64,000 bases of DNA from Guadua angustifolia (GCA_036346375.1 CM070515.1:22466423-22530422); one strand, 5' to 3'; positions 46,831-58,235 are shown, counted from the first letter of the stretch. Notes: generated by a model from the sequence alone, not told the origin. Made by a program: numbers and translations.

Positions 46831-48100
46831 ATAGAAGGCTGTGGAAGAGGCAAAGTGCCATTACTTTAGCAACCAACCAGGATCATCTCGATGACCAAAC
46901 CCTTTGGGAGGACATCCTCAACATGTTCTTTTAGTTACATCGTCACCCAAGGTGATAGTAAGAGACTTGAATTTGGTTCCCAGTACCTCACAGGGAACTA
47001 CTACTATTGAAAGAATTCACATTTTCACTAGTGCAATTCTTAACTAACTAATGAAAGGGGATAATATGCTCAATGCAACATTTGTCAATCCATTTGTTTG
47101 TGTTATAGATTTAGGGTTTATATTATAAGATGTCAGTTTTTTAATAGAATTCAAATGAAAAGTATGTTTAAATAGAATCATTTTTGTAGCATAGGTGGTC
47201 TGATCCTATAGAGCACTTGAAGATAGGTTTCACATGTTTTAATATTCGCTTTTGAGGTTTATTCATATTGTATTCTTTATGTTTTATATTACATAGTATG
47301 TTTCCATTAGGGTTAAGTGCACATCACATCTAAACAATAATGATTTCTATAGTAGTGGGTGGTCTTGACCTATAAAGCATATTTAAACTAGTCACATTTG
47401 CATTAGTATTCATTTTTGGGTTTTATTAATTTATAATCATGTGCGCATTGGAAATAAGGTTACTTATAAACATAGTTCAAACTTAACTAAATAAGGAGTA
47501 TTTTTACATAACCAGGGATATAATTGTTCTAAAAGGGCTTATAAATTGGTTTTACTCTATTTTGAATTTATATGCTTGTTATTGTTATTTAGATTTTTAA
47601 TGCATCAAAATTAAGCTATTTATGCATTTGGTACAAATTAAGTCTAAATCTAATTTTATTTGTATATTTGAAAAACTCATGACCTCAGGAACATATTAAA
47701 ATTTGTTTCATTAATTAAGGGATATGGTTTATACATTTCCAATAGTAACTATATTAGGGTTTACTCAAGTTTTAATTCAAATAATTCAAACTAAGTTTAA
47801 AATTAAATATTTTTGCAAAAATAAGCTACTTATGGTCTCAAAAATTTTATAAAGTTTATTCCATAATTTTAGGATTTAGGGTTTTCACCTTTCAAATAGT
47901 TACCATATTAGTTTTATTTGAATTTTAAATTAGAAAATTTTGCACAAGGATCCTAAATTAATTTTTTTGCATATTCTAAAACTAAATGATTTTAGGTGAA
48001 TTTTATAAATTTATTTTAATGCATTTGGACTTAAAATGCAATATTAATGTTTGAATATTAACTGGTTTGGAAATTTGTCGACAAATAACATAATACGCTT
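46831..48100. other. AT-rich region, nothing recognised
   Basis: Mostly A/T-rich sequence with no credible frame. ATGAAAGGGGATAATATGC near 47050 could be a polypurine tract, but no matching LTR was found. Confidence 0.4.
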
Positions 48101-48756
48101 TCTAGATAGGAAGGAGTATTTTACCGTTCGAATGGCTTTGTCTCATGCTGGCTGACAAGGTTGGCCCACCCGACAGATGCTCAAAACAGAGGCATTCCAG
48201 GGGGACCTCGTTGGTGGCAAAAAAGGTCGAACGTGGATGCCCGCCAGCTTGGGAACAACCAAGGGAATAGAGTGCGCCCGGGGCAAGTCTTGGTGGTGGT
48301 CAACGACCACTAGAGCGAGATGCCACTGGTAAGGGATGGTGGCATGCTTGACCAATCAGAGAACAAGCAAATCAAGCCAAATTAAGCTCAGAATTCATGG
48401 GGATTAGCATTAGTGGGTCATTTGGGATCCATTTTATAGATTTTTGGGGTTGGAGAGTGGTCGGGTCATCCTTGCACCGTGTAATCGACTGTGAGGAAGA
48501 TGAGCAATGTGACGGTGAGGTTTTAGTTGAAGGAAGCTACAACTAAGGTCGGGAATGAGTTCAAGGAGGCTCATAGATGCATGAAGCTCAAGGAATTGGA
48601 ATATATCTCACAGAGGGGACTTGAATTCATTTTTTCCCTTTTTCTTAGGTGTTCAGTGCTAATGGAGAAATTCAACGGGGCTGGAGCTTTGGGTCAAGGC
48701 TAGAGGGAGTAGAGGGTTGTGGGGAGTGTGGGGGAGCAATGGATGAGCTAGGCTGG

Positions 48757-48765
48757 CTTAAATAG
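48757..48765 (-). promoter_or_regulatory. TATA box of the minus-strand LTR
   Basis: CTATTTAAG on the minus strand, at the border of AT-rich U3 and GC-richer leader, matching the arrangement of the LTRs at 20328 and 30502. Confidence 0.5.
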
Positions 48766-49253
48766 ACACACAAGGTTGATAGTCATAGGATTTGAACAAG
48801 GATGCCAGAGACGGTGGAGTTGTGTGCCGCACGGGATTTCTGGGATAAGTGGTAGCGTAGACTATGGGAAGGTCGTGGCATGGCGTAGATTGTCCTATAC
48901 AGTGGCTCTAATTAGTCCAGGTGACGAGAGAGGGCATGGTTTGATTAGATGATTAGAGGTAAGCATGGCTTTGTGTGGCTGAGGATGTGAAGGTGCTGGC
49001 TAAGTCCGAGGGCGGTGAACTCGAGCTGGAAAGGCTCTGCCAGGTGAGGCATGCTGAGGTCGGTGCTGATGTTTGCGCATGGGCAAGATGTGGTGGAAAG
49101 AATCCTACCATGGCAATGAACTAGCCAGCATTTTTTTGCGCCAAGGCAAGGATCGGGCATGTTTACTCTAAATAGATAAGGTTTCAATTTAATTGGGCTA
49201 TAAATAATGGTCTAAAGTTTTTCAAACTTTTTATGCATGATTTGGAGGCCATC

Positions 49254-49911
49254 TGATACGGATATTAGATGTTACACCAGAATCAATCTTGATAATTTTA
49301 GCATTCATATGCTATATCATTGGAAATATATGGAAGTCTGATTTGCAGTGCTTCAAACCATGCATCGTTTCGACTTCCGAAGCAAAAGTTATGACCATTT
49401 AAGTGAAAACTGCACAGGCTGTTTTGTGGGTGCGCGAGAATAAAAGAAGACTCCTCAAATGCTCTATCAATATGACATTCCACGTACCTCTATTAGTATT
49501 TGCATTCATACCTAGCTAGGAGGGTTGTTCCTAGTATAAATACCCCATGTATTCCTTCATTGTTAGTAGTGAAAAGTGAAAAAAAGAAAAATGTTATGAT
49601 CAATTTTTAGAATAAGCCACCATGGCGTCTTCTCCTCCATGGGATGGTTGTATGGAGGGATCCTTATCCACTCCGGTCATTTGACGATTCCTACTGTAGT
49701 TGGGCGAATGATTTGATTCAGGTTGCTATATTGAGACAATGATTGGTTTCAAGTACGTTTGTCAAGTTGCACTATTATCTTGGCTGCTTGCAGCTAGTTG
49801 TCCGAGAGCGTTGTTGGTTGGAATCGATGTTCATCATCGTCTCCTTCAGGTGGGGCTAGTTATCCCTTTTTCTTGCTCTCACATCGTGAAGATCGGTCGC
49901 TCCCCCGTATG
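49254..49911 (+). repeat. 5' LTR of the TRIM-like element
   Basis: It holds a TATA box (TAGTATAAATACC, about 49532-49544). Some 80 bp later comes a well-placed ACCATGG start context (49620-49626), opening a short frame of about 20 codons that ends at TTGA. The right end is uncertain by a few bases, because CA is not preserved. Confidence 0.85.
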
Positions 49912-50195
49912 TATCCTTGCAAGCTCAATATTTGGTTGTTAATTTCAAATTAGTGGTGATATGATTTCAACAGTCATAGGATAGGGTTAGTTAAGATGTC
50001 AAACTTTTATTCTCTCTCTTCAGGTTCTATCGGCTATGTGATTAGGTTTTTATTTTTTTGGAGTTGTATCCTTATCTTGAATCTTTTTGTATCTATGTAC
50101 TTAGTACAATCGAGTCTGTAATTTTTGATCGAGTTATTGATAATCACCATCTGTATACACTACAACAACTAGCATGAGTCGAGGATGACTCATTT

Positions 50196-50211
50196 TTTAA
50201 GAAAGGGAGAA
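50196..50211 (+). promoter_or_regulatory. polypurine tract of the TRIM-like element
   Basis: TTTAAGAAAGGGAGAA directly precedes the 3' LTR start TGATACGG; it gives the plus orientation. Confidence 0.85.
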
Positions 50212-50868
50212 TGATACGGATATTAGAAGTTACACCATAATAAATATTGATTATTTTAGCATTCATATGCTATATCATTGGAAAGATATGGAAGTCTAGT
50301 TTCTAGTGCTTCAAACCATGCATCATTTCGACTTTCGAAGCAAAAGTTATGACCATTTGATTGGAAGCTTCACAGGCTGTTTTGTGGGTGCGCGAGAATA
50401 AAAGAAGACTCCTCAAATGCTCCACCAATATGACCTTCCACATACCTCCATTAGCATTTGCGTTCATACCTATCTAGGAGGATTGTTCTTAGTATAAATA
50501 CTCCGTGTACTCCTCCATTGTTAGTAGTGAAAAGTGAAAATGAAAAATGTTATGAGCAATTTTTAGAATCAGCCACCATGGCGCCTTCACCACCATGGAA
50601 TGGTTGTTTGGAGGGATCCTTATCCACCCCGGTCGTTTAACGACTCCCAGTGTAGTTGGGCGAATGACTTAATTCAAGTTGCTGTATTGAGACAGCGATT
50701 GGTTTCAAGTACGCTCGTCAAGTTGCACTGTTATCTTGGCTACTTGCAACTAGTTATCTGAGAGCGTTGTTGGTTGGAATCGGTGTTCATCATCGTCTCC
50801 TTCAGGTGGCGCTAGTTATCCCTTTTTCTTGCTCTCACGTTGTGAAGATCGGGCACTCCCCTGTATCA
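50212..50868 (+). repeat. 3' LTR of the TRIM-like element
   Basis: 657 bp, about 90 percent similar by eye to the first repeat, with mostly C/T and A/G changes. It retains the TATA box (AGTATAAATAC, about 50490-50500) and the ACCATGG context (50576-50582). Confidence 0.9.
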
Positions 50869-51718
50869 CCATCTCTACTCTACTGTAGAAATTTTAGGTC
50901 ATGATCTGACTTCTATGTGATTTTACAAAATTCTGACAAGCACACTATATTAGTTTTCAATTTTTTGAATTTATTTTTATATAGTTTCAAATGAGCTTTA
51001 ATTTATATGAAATGTTTTATGTGTGATCCTAATAGTTCTTGGAGCTACCACAAATTTTAGATGAGGATCAAACCTATATGATTTATAAAATTCGATATTG
51101 TTAATGTTGTTTTTAAATTGATTTTGATTTTATAAATGTAAAAAATAAGATTTATTTTTTTAAAAAATTTGTAGGGTCTTTTCATTCTGTAGATGATGGC
51201 ATAAAATGTTCAAGATTATCTTATTTGTACATGTTTAATTAATTACGACAATGCTACTGTTTTTAGTCATAGAATACAAGTTTTGATTTCTTATCTACAT
51301 TAAATGTTTTAACATTGCTCTGAAACTTTTATGCCAGCCTTTGATGCTTTAGGTGGCACCTAAAAATTTTAAAGGATGATCAAGCTTATATATTTTTAAA
51401 AAAATATGAAAATGTCCATTTTCTTTATTTTTAAATTCTATTCTTAATTTTCCTAATGAATTAAATGCATACAAACTCTTTTGAAATTTTTTGATCATTC
51501 TAGAGATGGCTTAGGGTTTAAAGGAATTTTTTTTAGATTTTCTTCTTATGTGATTTTAGGTTTCACAATTTAGAAGAGAGGAAATCAACAATATAAAAGG
51601 GTTTTGTTAAAGACAAAAAATCCAATAAAATTCAGAAAAGGTGGAAATTTAGAATAAAATCATACTTCAAATTAAATTTTTTTATTTTCTCTATTTTTGA
51701 ATTTTTCGAGATGTTACA

Positions 51719-51892
51719 ACCGTAAATTGTTACTTTTATACTTTCATGCTTGTTATTTACATACCTACTAAATTGCTCTTTCAAATTCCGTTTACAATCT
51801 ATTACTTAATATTTATGCTCAATTTCGCTTTGTGCAAATAAACTTAGAAGCCTTTTTTAACATAGTCTGCATTTACTATACTTTTGTGATAC
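51719..51892. other. short AT-rich flank before the Tat-like element
   Basis: Continuous with 62690 onward before the Tat-like element inserted at ACTAC. No gene. Confidence 0.5.
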
Positions 51893-51897
51893 ACTAC

Positions 51898-52518
51898 TAT
51901 CGGGGACTGAGGAATCTCTCCCAGCTCGGGGGCTGAGCAGCATGAGACTTCGACCACGACCTAGGCCGCATCTATCCCCGCACGACCTCGAGCTTGGGGA
52001 GTGGGGATCCGACTCCCCACGACCTAGACCTTGGCTTGGAGGTGTGCGCCTGCTCGACGGTTACCAAGACCGAGAAACCCGGAGTTAAGGCGGACGTGGG
52101 CGTCAGATCCGGGACAGCTGCGGCACGTCTTAAATGCGCACCATGCACTACTCCGGGAATCTCTCCTGGCCGTTTCTGGTAATGGCTGGGAGGGGCATAA
52201 AGTCCCCTGAAGCAGATCGGCAGGGGACACGACATCAAACGCACAAGCAATAGAACATTAGCCACTACCAGGACGCTCAAGCTCGAGCTGTAAACCACTT
52301 TGTACTCAAGAATAGTGACCCCCTCTACCTCAGGAGAAGACTGGAGTAGAGCTATTACCCTCACAGGGGCTTGAACCAATATAATTTGCTGTGTCCTGCC
52401 CGTTGTCATCTCGCCTCGACCAACGTCCGTTCCTTCGTTGAGCGTAGCTCGTTTTGGGTCCCTCATTCACACTAACCCTGTCTTCACATCTACGGTCAGG
52501 CGATCCCGATCGTCGACA
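51898..52518 (+). repeat. 5' LTR of the Tat-like element (621 bp)
   Basis: It starts TATCGGGG, where TGTCGGGG would be expected, and ends GATCGTCGACA. A weakened TATA region (GGGGCATAAAGTCCCC, about 52190-52205) corresponds to GGGTATAAAGTCCC in the other LTR. Differences from the 3' LTR are mostly C/T and G/A transitions. Confidence 0.92.
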
Positions 52519-52540
52519 GCTGGCGCCCACAGTGTGGCCC
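52519..52540 (+). promoter_or_regulatory. probable primer-binding site of the Tat-like element
   Basis: GCTGGCGCCCACAGTGTGG follows the 5' LTR immediately. TGGCGCC-starting sites are common in plant Gypsy elements; I do not assign the tRNA. Confidence 0.55.
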
Positions 52541-52582
52541 GAATGCTTCGCTCATCCGGAAGAAGTTCAAGATTCTCGAGGT

Positions 52583-54040
52583 ATGGCGTCCTCTGCAGTA
52601 GGACATTCCACGAGCTCGGGTTCGAATGCAGTCCCCGAGCATGGAAGCTCCACATCCCTGTTCTCCTCCTCTCCGCCGCTGCATGATCAGCTTGTCCTCA
52701 TGGCCGCTAGCCATGACACGAGCGTGGAGGAGGGGGAGCGCAGCCCGAAGACTCCCGAGGATGCTCGCCGGATGGTCCAAGTCGCCATCAACCAGGCCGT
52801 AACCGCCCTCCGACGTGAGGGGCGTGAGAAGATTGGAACGCTCGTGTATGCTCTAAGCTTCTCAATCGAGCGAAGCGCCTGCGTCGATCACTTGAGTCAT
52901 AATCACCCCGCCTGCGTCGAGGTCGGGCCTTTTGGCCGAAGCTCGCGACGAAAGCTCGATAAGGCTGCTACTAAAGCCAGGCTGCCGCAGACTAAGACCG
53001 CCCTTCCGGTCCTGCCTCAAGAGTGACGACAGCTCTCGCGTAAGCGCCGACGCCCGCTAGTCTCCTGCTACGGCAGCCCCCCGAGATCTGTCCCAGCCTC
53101 GCCGCCGCTTCCCGAGGACGACTCGGATGGTGTCGCGGTGACAACCGGTCTCATACGACTTTCGCTTAGCAAAGAAGATGTGGGGCCTTTCCCCTGACGT
53201 TCCCCCAAGGCGTCGCCGGGTCCATGAGCGCCTGCAGTACCTCCCGGGCAATGCTCAGGCCCAACGCCGTGGCCTTCGTGGTCGTAGGGCGGGGCGCCGG
53301 GACGATCGTGGATTCGACTCCAACAGCAGCGATCATCTGTCCAGGCGCGCCCCTGTCTCGGCTTACGGCTGCGCGGTGTACTCCGACGACCTTTGGCGGG
53401 TGCGTTGGCCGGCTCGTTTCAAGCCCGCCTTGATCGAGCGGTTCGACGGGACGAAGAACCCCGACGAGTTTCTTTCGATCTACACCACCGCTATCTTGGC
53501 CATAGGAGGAGACAGGTACGTGATGGCCAACTACCTCCCTACCGTTTTGGACGGTGCCGCCTGCGACTGCTCTTCAACCGAAGTCGCAAGACCTTCCGCC
53601 GTGGCGTCAAATTCAGAGCGCCTCGCTCCAACTTTCGAGGCGCTCGAGCGGCCTAAGAGAGAAAAGACTCGACCGGGTTATCCAGGGGAAGAATGAACCC
53701 CTCCGCGACTTCGTGCGACGGTTTATCCGCACCAGGAACCTGATCCCAAGTGTCTCCGATGAGGTTGTGATCAAGGCCTTCAAGTTCGGCGTCCGCGACT
53801 GGTGCCTCATCGAAGACCTGGAGATTACGACAAGGCTCACCGTCGGCAAGCTTTTCGCATGGCGGAGCGCTACACGGACGTGGACGACGCGGTCCGCTAG
53901 AAGCGTGACTACGACCAAGGCAAGCTCGGCGTCAACTCAGGCAAGGCTGGTCCTTCCAGCACCAAGAGCGCCAACCCGGGCTCGGCTGCCAAGAAGCAGA
54001 AGAGGGACCGCAAGCATGGCAAGGGCCGACCACAGGTAGT
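52583..54040 (+). CDS. gag of the Tat-like element; broken
   Basis: The ATG at 52583 opens MASSAVGHSTSSGSNAV and a long Ser/Glu-rich N-terminus. The capsid region at about 53370-53560 encodes RWPARFKPALIERFDGTKNP and AILAIGGDRYVMANYLPTV. After a shift near 53570 it continues with RVIQGKNEPLRDFVRRFIRT and VIKAFKFGVRDWCLIEDLE, the usual plant Gypsy gag pattern. It would form the particle in the cytoplasm. At least three frame changes (near 53030, 53570 and 53900) interrupt it. Confidence 0.85.
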
Positions 54041-54408
54041 CGTTTTGGCAAACGGCCACCGCGAAGTCATGGAGGTGCGAGATTCGGCCCAGGAAGGGTC
54101 CCGTCCTCAGCGAAATTGGCCACGACCCCAGCAGGCGCCGCGCCGACCTCGGTAGGGGGACTGCCGGTCTGGGTCTCGGCAGGCCGACGATCTCTCGCAA
54201 GATCCTGAGGGGCGGCTCCGTTTTGATGAAGAAAAATTTTGCTTGTTCCATAGGACTCGCCACGACCACCGCGGCTCGCAGGCTTAGCGAGTAACAAACT
54301 GGAGGCTTTCTACGATGGGCGCTGAGAGATGCCCACGCTCCCGAAAGAGGGAGATCAGCCCGACAGGGTGAACACCGGAGAGGACCAGGCCGACCTCGAC
54401 CTGGATTT

Positions 54409-55059
54409 TCAGCAGGGCGATGCCGGATCGACGTCATCTTTGGCGGCTCGTCGGCATATCAATCCCGGCGTGAGATCAAGGATGTCGCGCACACGGTCTA
54501 CCAGGCTACCGTTGGGAAGCCCTCGGACCAACCCTGCAAGTGGGTCAGGGCTACGATAACCTTCACACGGGAGGATGCCCCCCAAGGTATGTCCAAAGAT
54601 CTCAAGACCGCCCTGGTTGTGAGCCCGAACATCAGCAACACCATGGTCGGGCGGGTCATGGTCGATGGGGGCAGTTCCCTCAACCTGCTCCTGGCTAGTG
54701 CGCTTGACCGGATGCAAATTCCCAGGTCGAAGGTCAAGAATATCGCGATCCCGTTCTTCGCGATCGTCCCCAGAAGTTTGACCACTCCTTTGGGGCAGGT
54801 GGTCCTGCCCATCAACTTCGGTGCCTCGGACAACTTCCGCACCGAGCTGATCACCTTTGAGGTGGTCGAAGGCGATCTTCCCTACAACACCATCCTCGGG
54901 CGTCTGGCTTTGGTCAAGTTCATGGCGGTCAACCACTACGACCACCATTGCATGAAGCTCCCAGGGCTTAACGGCATCATTACTGTGCGGGGCGACCTCA
55001 AGGCGGCGCACGGCTGTGAGACCCAGGCCCTGGCTCTCGCCGGCGTGCTGCCTCAGTAG
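54409..55059 (+). CDS. retropepsin-like protease, start of pol, Tat-like element
   Basis: A long clean frame holds VMVDGGSSLNLLLAS (active-site Asp at about 54661-54663) and DLPYNTILGRLALVKF (about 54885-54930), the two diagnostic blocks of Gypsy proteases. The N-terminal part (INVIFGGSSAY-like, about 54425-54460) is the usual linker between gag and protease. The frame ends at a TAG at 55057-55059, where the family reads through. It would cut the polyprotein. Confidence 0.87.
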   Translation, partial: SAGRCRIDVIFGGSSAYQSRREIKDVAHTVYQATVGKPSDQPCKWVRATITFTREDAPQGMSKDLKTALVVSPNISNTMVGRVMVDGGSSLNLLLASALDRMQIPRSKVKNIAIPFFAIVPRSLTTPLGQVVLPINFGASDNFRTELITFEVVEGDLPYNTILGRLALVKFMAVNHYDHHCMKLPGLNGIITVRGDLKAAHGCETQALALAGVLPQ

Positions 55060-55189
55060 GGCCCCACGGCGACTGCAAAGGTCGCTCGCCAGAAGGTGGT
55101 CATCCAGCCTGGCGGAGCGATGAAGGCTATGCCGCTTGAAGAAGGTGACTCATCCAAGTGCATCCACCTTTCGGCCGAGCTGAGTTCCA

Positions 55190-55870
55190 AATAGGAACTC
55201 GAGCTTGTCACCTTCCTCCGCGCCAACAGGGACATATTCGCTAGGGAGCCGGCGGACATGCCGGGTGTCCCGAGAGAGGTGGTCGAGCACAAACTGCGAG
55301 CGCCTTACCAAGGTCTGCGCCGCTTGGTTACTGGCGCTTCTCTCCGAGAAGGTTGCCATAATCAAAGAAAATCTCGACAAAGTCTGCTGAAGGCCGGCTT
55401 CATTCGTGAGATCGACACTCAATGGCCGCCAATCCGTCATCGTGCAGAAGAAAGGCGGGAAGTGGAGGATGTGCGTGGATCACACAGGGTTGAACTCGGC
55501 ATCCCGAAGGACAACTTCCCTCTCCCGCTCATCGACTAGATCATCGACTCCACCACAAATGCCAGGATGCTGAGTTTCCTGGATGCCTACTTTGGGTATC
55601 ACCAGATCAAGCTGGCGGTAGGCGACGAAAGCAAGACGTTGTTCATCACACCATTCGGGACCTACTGCTACACGACCATGTCGTTTCATCTCCGCAATGC
55701 CGGGGCGACCTTCCAGTGCCTGATGACCAAGACTTTCGATCCTCAGATCGGCTGCAACCTCGAGGTCTACGTGGACGACATCATCGTCAAGAGCTCTTCT
55801 GAAGACAACCATGTTCAAGACCTTGAGGAGACCTTCGCCAACCCGAACAAGTCATGAGATAAAGCTCAAC
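55190..55870 (+). pseudogene. reverse transcriptase of the Tat-like element
   Basis: It begins with LELVTFLRANRDIFA-like sequence after a TAG at 55192-55194. It continues with MCVDHTGLN-like text near 55470 in another frame, then KDNFPLPLID and a TAG at 55537-55539. The core 55561-55857 is open: LSFLDAYFGYHQIKLA, TPFGTYCYTTMSFHLRNAGA and VYVDDIIVKSS, the last being the YVDD catalytic box at about 55770. It copies the element RNA into DNA. Confidence 0.87.
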
Positions 55871-56119
55871 CCAGAGAAGTGTGTGTTTGGTGCTGCTTTG
55901 GGGAAGGTACTCGGTTACATGATCGGGGGCTCGGGAGTTGGTCCGAACCCGGAGAAGATCGAGGCGATTGAGAGGATGGCGGCCCCGACCTCGGTTAGCA
56001 GTGCACACTCACCGCCATATGGCCGCCCTCGTGAGTTCATCTCGAGGCTCGGCGAGCGTGGGTTGCCGTTCTTCAAGGCCCTGCGCAAACAAGGGAGTTT
56101 CCAGTGGACGCCCGAAGCG

Positions 56120-56950
56120 CAGCGGTCCTTCGACTATTTGAAAGTATACTTATCAAGCCCACCCTTGCTTATGACCCCGCAACCAAGCAAAAATTGTTGC
56201 TCTACCTCGTGGCCACCACCCAGGCCGTCAGCGCTGTCCTGGTGGCCGAGTGGGATGCACAGTAGCACCCGATCTACTACGTCAGCGAGGTTTTCCATGG
56301 GCCGAGGGAGCGCTACCCCCAGGTCCAGAAATTGCTGTATGCTCTCCTCATGGCTTCGCGCAAGCTCCGGCATTATTTTCAAGCTCACTCCGTGGTCGTC
56401 CCGAGTAACTTTTCGCTCGGGGAGATCTTGAGGAACCCAAAGGCTGGAGGTCGCATCACCAAGTGGGCCATGGAGCTGGCCGAGTTCGACCTCCAGTTCG
56501 TGGCGCGCACGGCCATCAAGTCTAAGGTGCTTGTCGACTTTGTGGTCGAGCAGACGTCACAGTCGGCTCCCGAGCTCGAGGTCGGGGAGGAGAGGCCCTG
56601 GGTCATGTACTTCGATGGTTCAAGATCCTTCAAACGCTCGGGGGCTGGGATCCTCATTCTCACCCCACAGGCGTGACCGAGGTATTTGGTTGCTTTGATT
56701 CCCAATACAAATAATGCAGCAGAGTACGAGGCTCTCCTGGCGGGACTTCAAGCTTGCAAGGCACTGGGTGTTCACCGATTGGTTGTCAAGGGTGATTCCC
56801 AGCTCATCATCAACTAGTTCAATACGGGCTATCAATGCTCGGAAGATTCCATGGTCAAATACCTCGCCGAGGCGCGCAAGATGGAGAAGTGGTTTCAGAA
56901 CCTGGAAATCGTGCATGTGCCAAGGAAGGATAATTCCAGCGCGGTGTAGA
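56120..56950 (+). pseudogene. two RNase H domains of the Tat-like element
   Basis: The first, Gypsy-type RNase H lies at about 56190-56560: LVATTQAVSAVLVAEWDAQ, a TAG at 56263-56265, then HPIYYVSEVFHGPRERYPQ and ITKWAMELAEFDLQF. The second, archaeal-type RNase H starts with WVMYFDGSRSFKRSGAGI at about 56600-56653. It continues in another frame with NAAEYEALLAGLQACKALG and VKGDSQLI at about 56712-56808, broken by a TAG at 56815-56817. The D, E and D catalytic positions (YFDGS, AEYEALL, GDSQL) are all visible. A dual RNase H is the hallmark of the Tat lineage. Confidence 0.88.
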
Positions 56951-57129
56951 CGTAATCCTAGAGATCCTGGCGTCGCCCTCAATTTCTGACCAAGGGGCCT
57001 CAGTCGCTTTCATCGAGGGTGTCCCCTCGTGGGCCGAGCCAATCCACAACTTCCTAGCACAGGGAGCGCTTCCAACCGATCCCGCGGAGCAGAGCAGGAT
57101 CAAGCATCGGGCGAGCTCGTACAAGCTCG

Positions 57130-58235
57130 TGGACGGCAAACTTTACCGTCGGAATGCTTTTGGAATGCTGACGAAGTGTGTCACCACGGAGAAGGGTAAG
57201 TACCTGTTAAACGACATTCATTCAGTCTCGTAGGCGATTCTTCTTCAGACCATGGTCGAAAGCTTTCGCATGGGGTTCTATTGGCCAATAGCGCCCAGAC
57301 ACTCGCAACATCGCCCACGCTGTCGAGCTCGCCAATTCCATTCTCGAAGTCGATCGGCCGCCTATGCACTCTGCACCATTCCACTCGCTGGCCCTTCTCG
57401 ACTGGGATCGACGTCCTCGCCCCTTTCTGCAGCGCGGGGGAAGAAGTTTTTGTTCATCGCCATTGATACCTTTACTAAGTGGATCGAAGCCGAACCTGTC
57501 TCGACCATCACGGCTCGTGCGGCGGTCAAGTTCTTCCGTTTATTCGTGGTCACCAGGTATGGGGTTCCATGCAGAATTATCACTGATAATGGAACACAAT
57601 TTACCAGCGAACTATTCCAGGAGTATTGCGAGGAGATCGGTACCAAAGTATGCTATGCTTCGGTGGCCCATCCGCAAAGCAATGAAGTAGTGGAACGCGC
57701 CAATGGACAGATAGTTCAAGGCGTCAAAAAACAAGTATCAGATGAGCTCGAACAACACGGCCAGACCTGGGTGGATGAACTTCCCACCGTCTTATGGTCT
57801 ATTCGTACCACGGTCAGCCGAGCAACAGGGTCCACACCCTTATAGCTTGTGTTTGCTACCGAAGCCGTCCTACCTCCAGAGGTCACGCTGGGCTCTGCCA
57901 GGGTCAGCTTGGTCGACCAGATCGACTTCGAGCAAGAACGGTCCCTTGACTTTACCCTGGTAGAAGAAGTAAGATGCCGTGCACTGCTACGATCGACGCA
58001 CTACCTGCAAGCTCTTCGCAGACATGCGTCTCGTCGATCACGACCTAGGAGCTCCTTGTTGGGGACCTGCCCCGAGACGGATTCAGCCCCGCCCAACACC
58101 AACAAGTTATCCTCATGGGAGGGCCCCTATAGAGTTGTTTCAACAGATCGCACGGGGCTTATCTTAGCGCCGCTCGATGGCAGAGAGCTCTCTAGCTAGT
58201 GGAACATTGACCAGCTTCGAAAATTCTATGTGTAA
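57130..58235 (+). pseudogene. integrase of the Tat-like element
   Basis: The zinc-binding N-terminus (about 57130-57400) is fragmented. The core is open in 57402-57842: FLFIAIDTFTKWIEAEPV, CRIITDNGTQFTS and HPQSNEVVERANGQI carry the three acidic residues D, D and E of the catalytic fold. After a TAG at 57843-57845 the C-terminus goes on with LVFATEAVLPPEV, WEGPYRV and a final WNIDQLRKFYV before TAA at 58233-58235; a further TAG interrupts at 58197-58199. The enzyme joins cDNA to host DNA. Confidence 0.88.

Larger units (their letters stand above)
49254..50868 (+). mobile_element. TRIM-like short LTR retrotransposon, 1.6 kb, TSD CCATC
   Basis: Two direct repeats of about 657 bp (49254 to about 49911, and 50212-50868) start TGATACGGATATTAGA; the second ends TGTATCA. 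CCATC flanks both sides (49249-49253 and 50869-50873). Only about 300 bp lie between the repeats, with a clear polypurine tract (TTTAAGAAAGGGAGAA, 50196-50211) before the second repeat. The inner text just before it (AGTCGAGGATGACTCATTTT) resembles the 3' end of Gypsy pol, so it probably arose by deletion. No enzymes are encoded. Confidence 0.93.
48100..51718 (-). mobile_element. Gypsy-type LTR, minus orientation, interrupted by a TRIM-like element
   Basis: On the minus strand the unit begins TGTAACATCTCGAAAAATTC at 51718, similar to the LTR start at 20328, runs through AT-rich U3 and reaches a TATA box GTCTATTTAAGCC (48755-48767). A GC-balanced leader follows towards 48100. The left end is not defined. 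The short element at 49254-50868 sits in its U3. Confidence 0.5.

Noticed and set aside
52583..58235. Use of TAG as a sense codon or programmed read-through in the Tat-like pol
   Set aside because: One read-through between gag and pol would be plausible, but seven scattered stops at Gln-like positions fit CAG to TAG change better.
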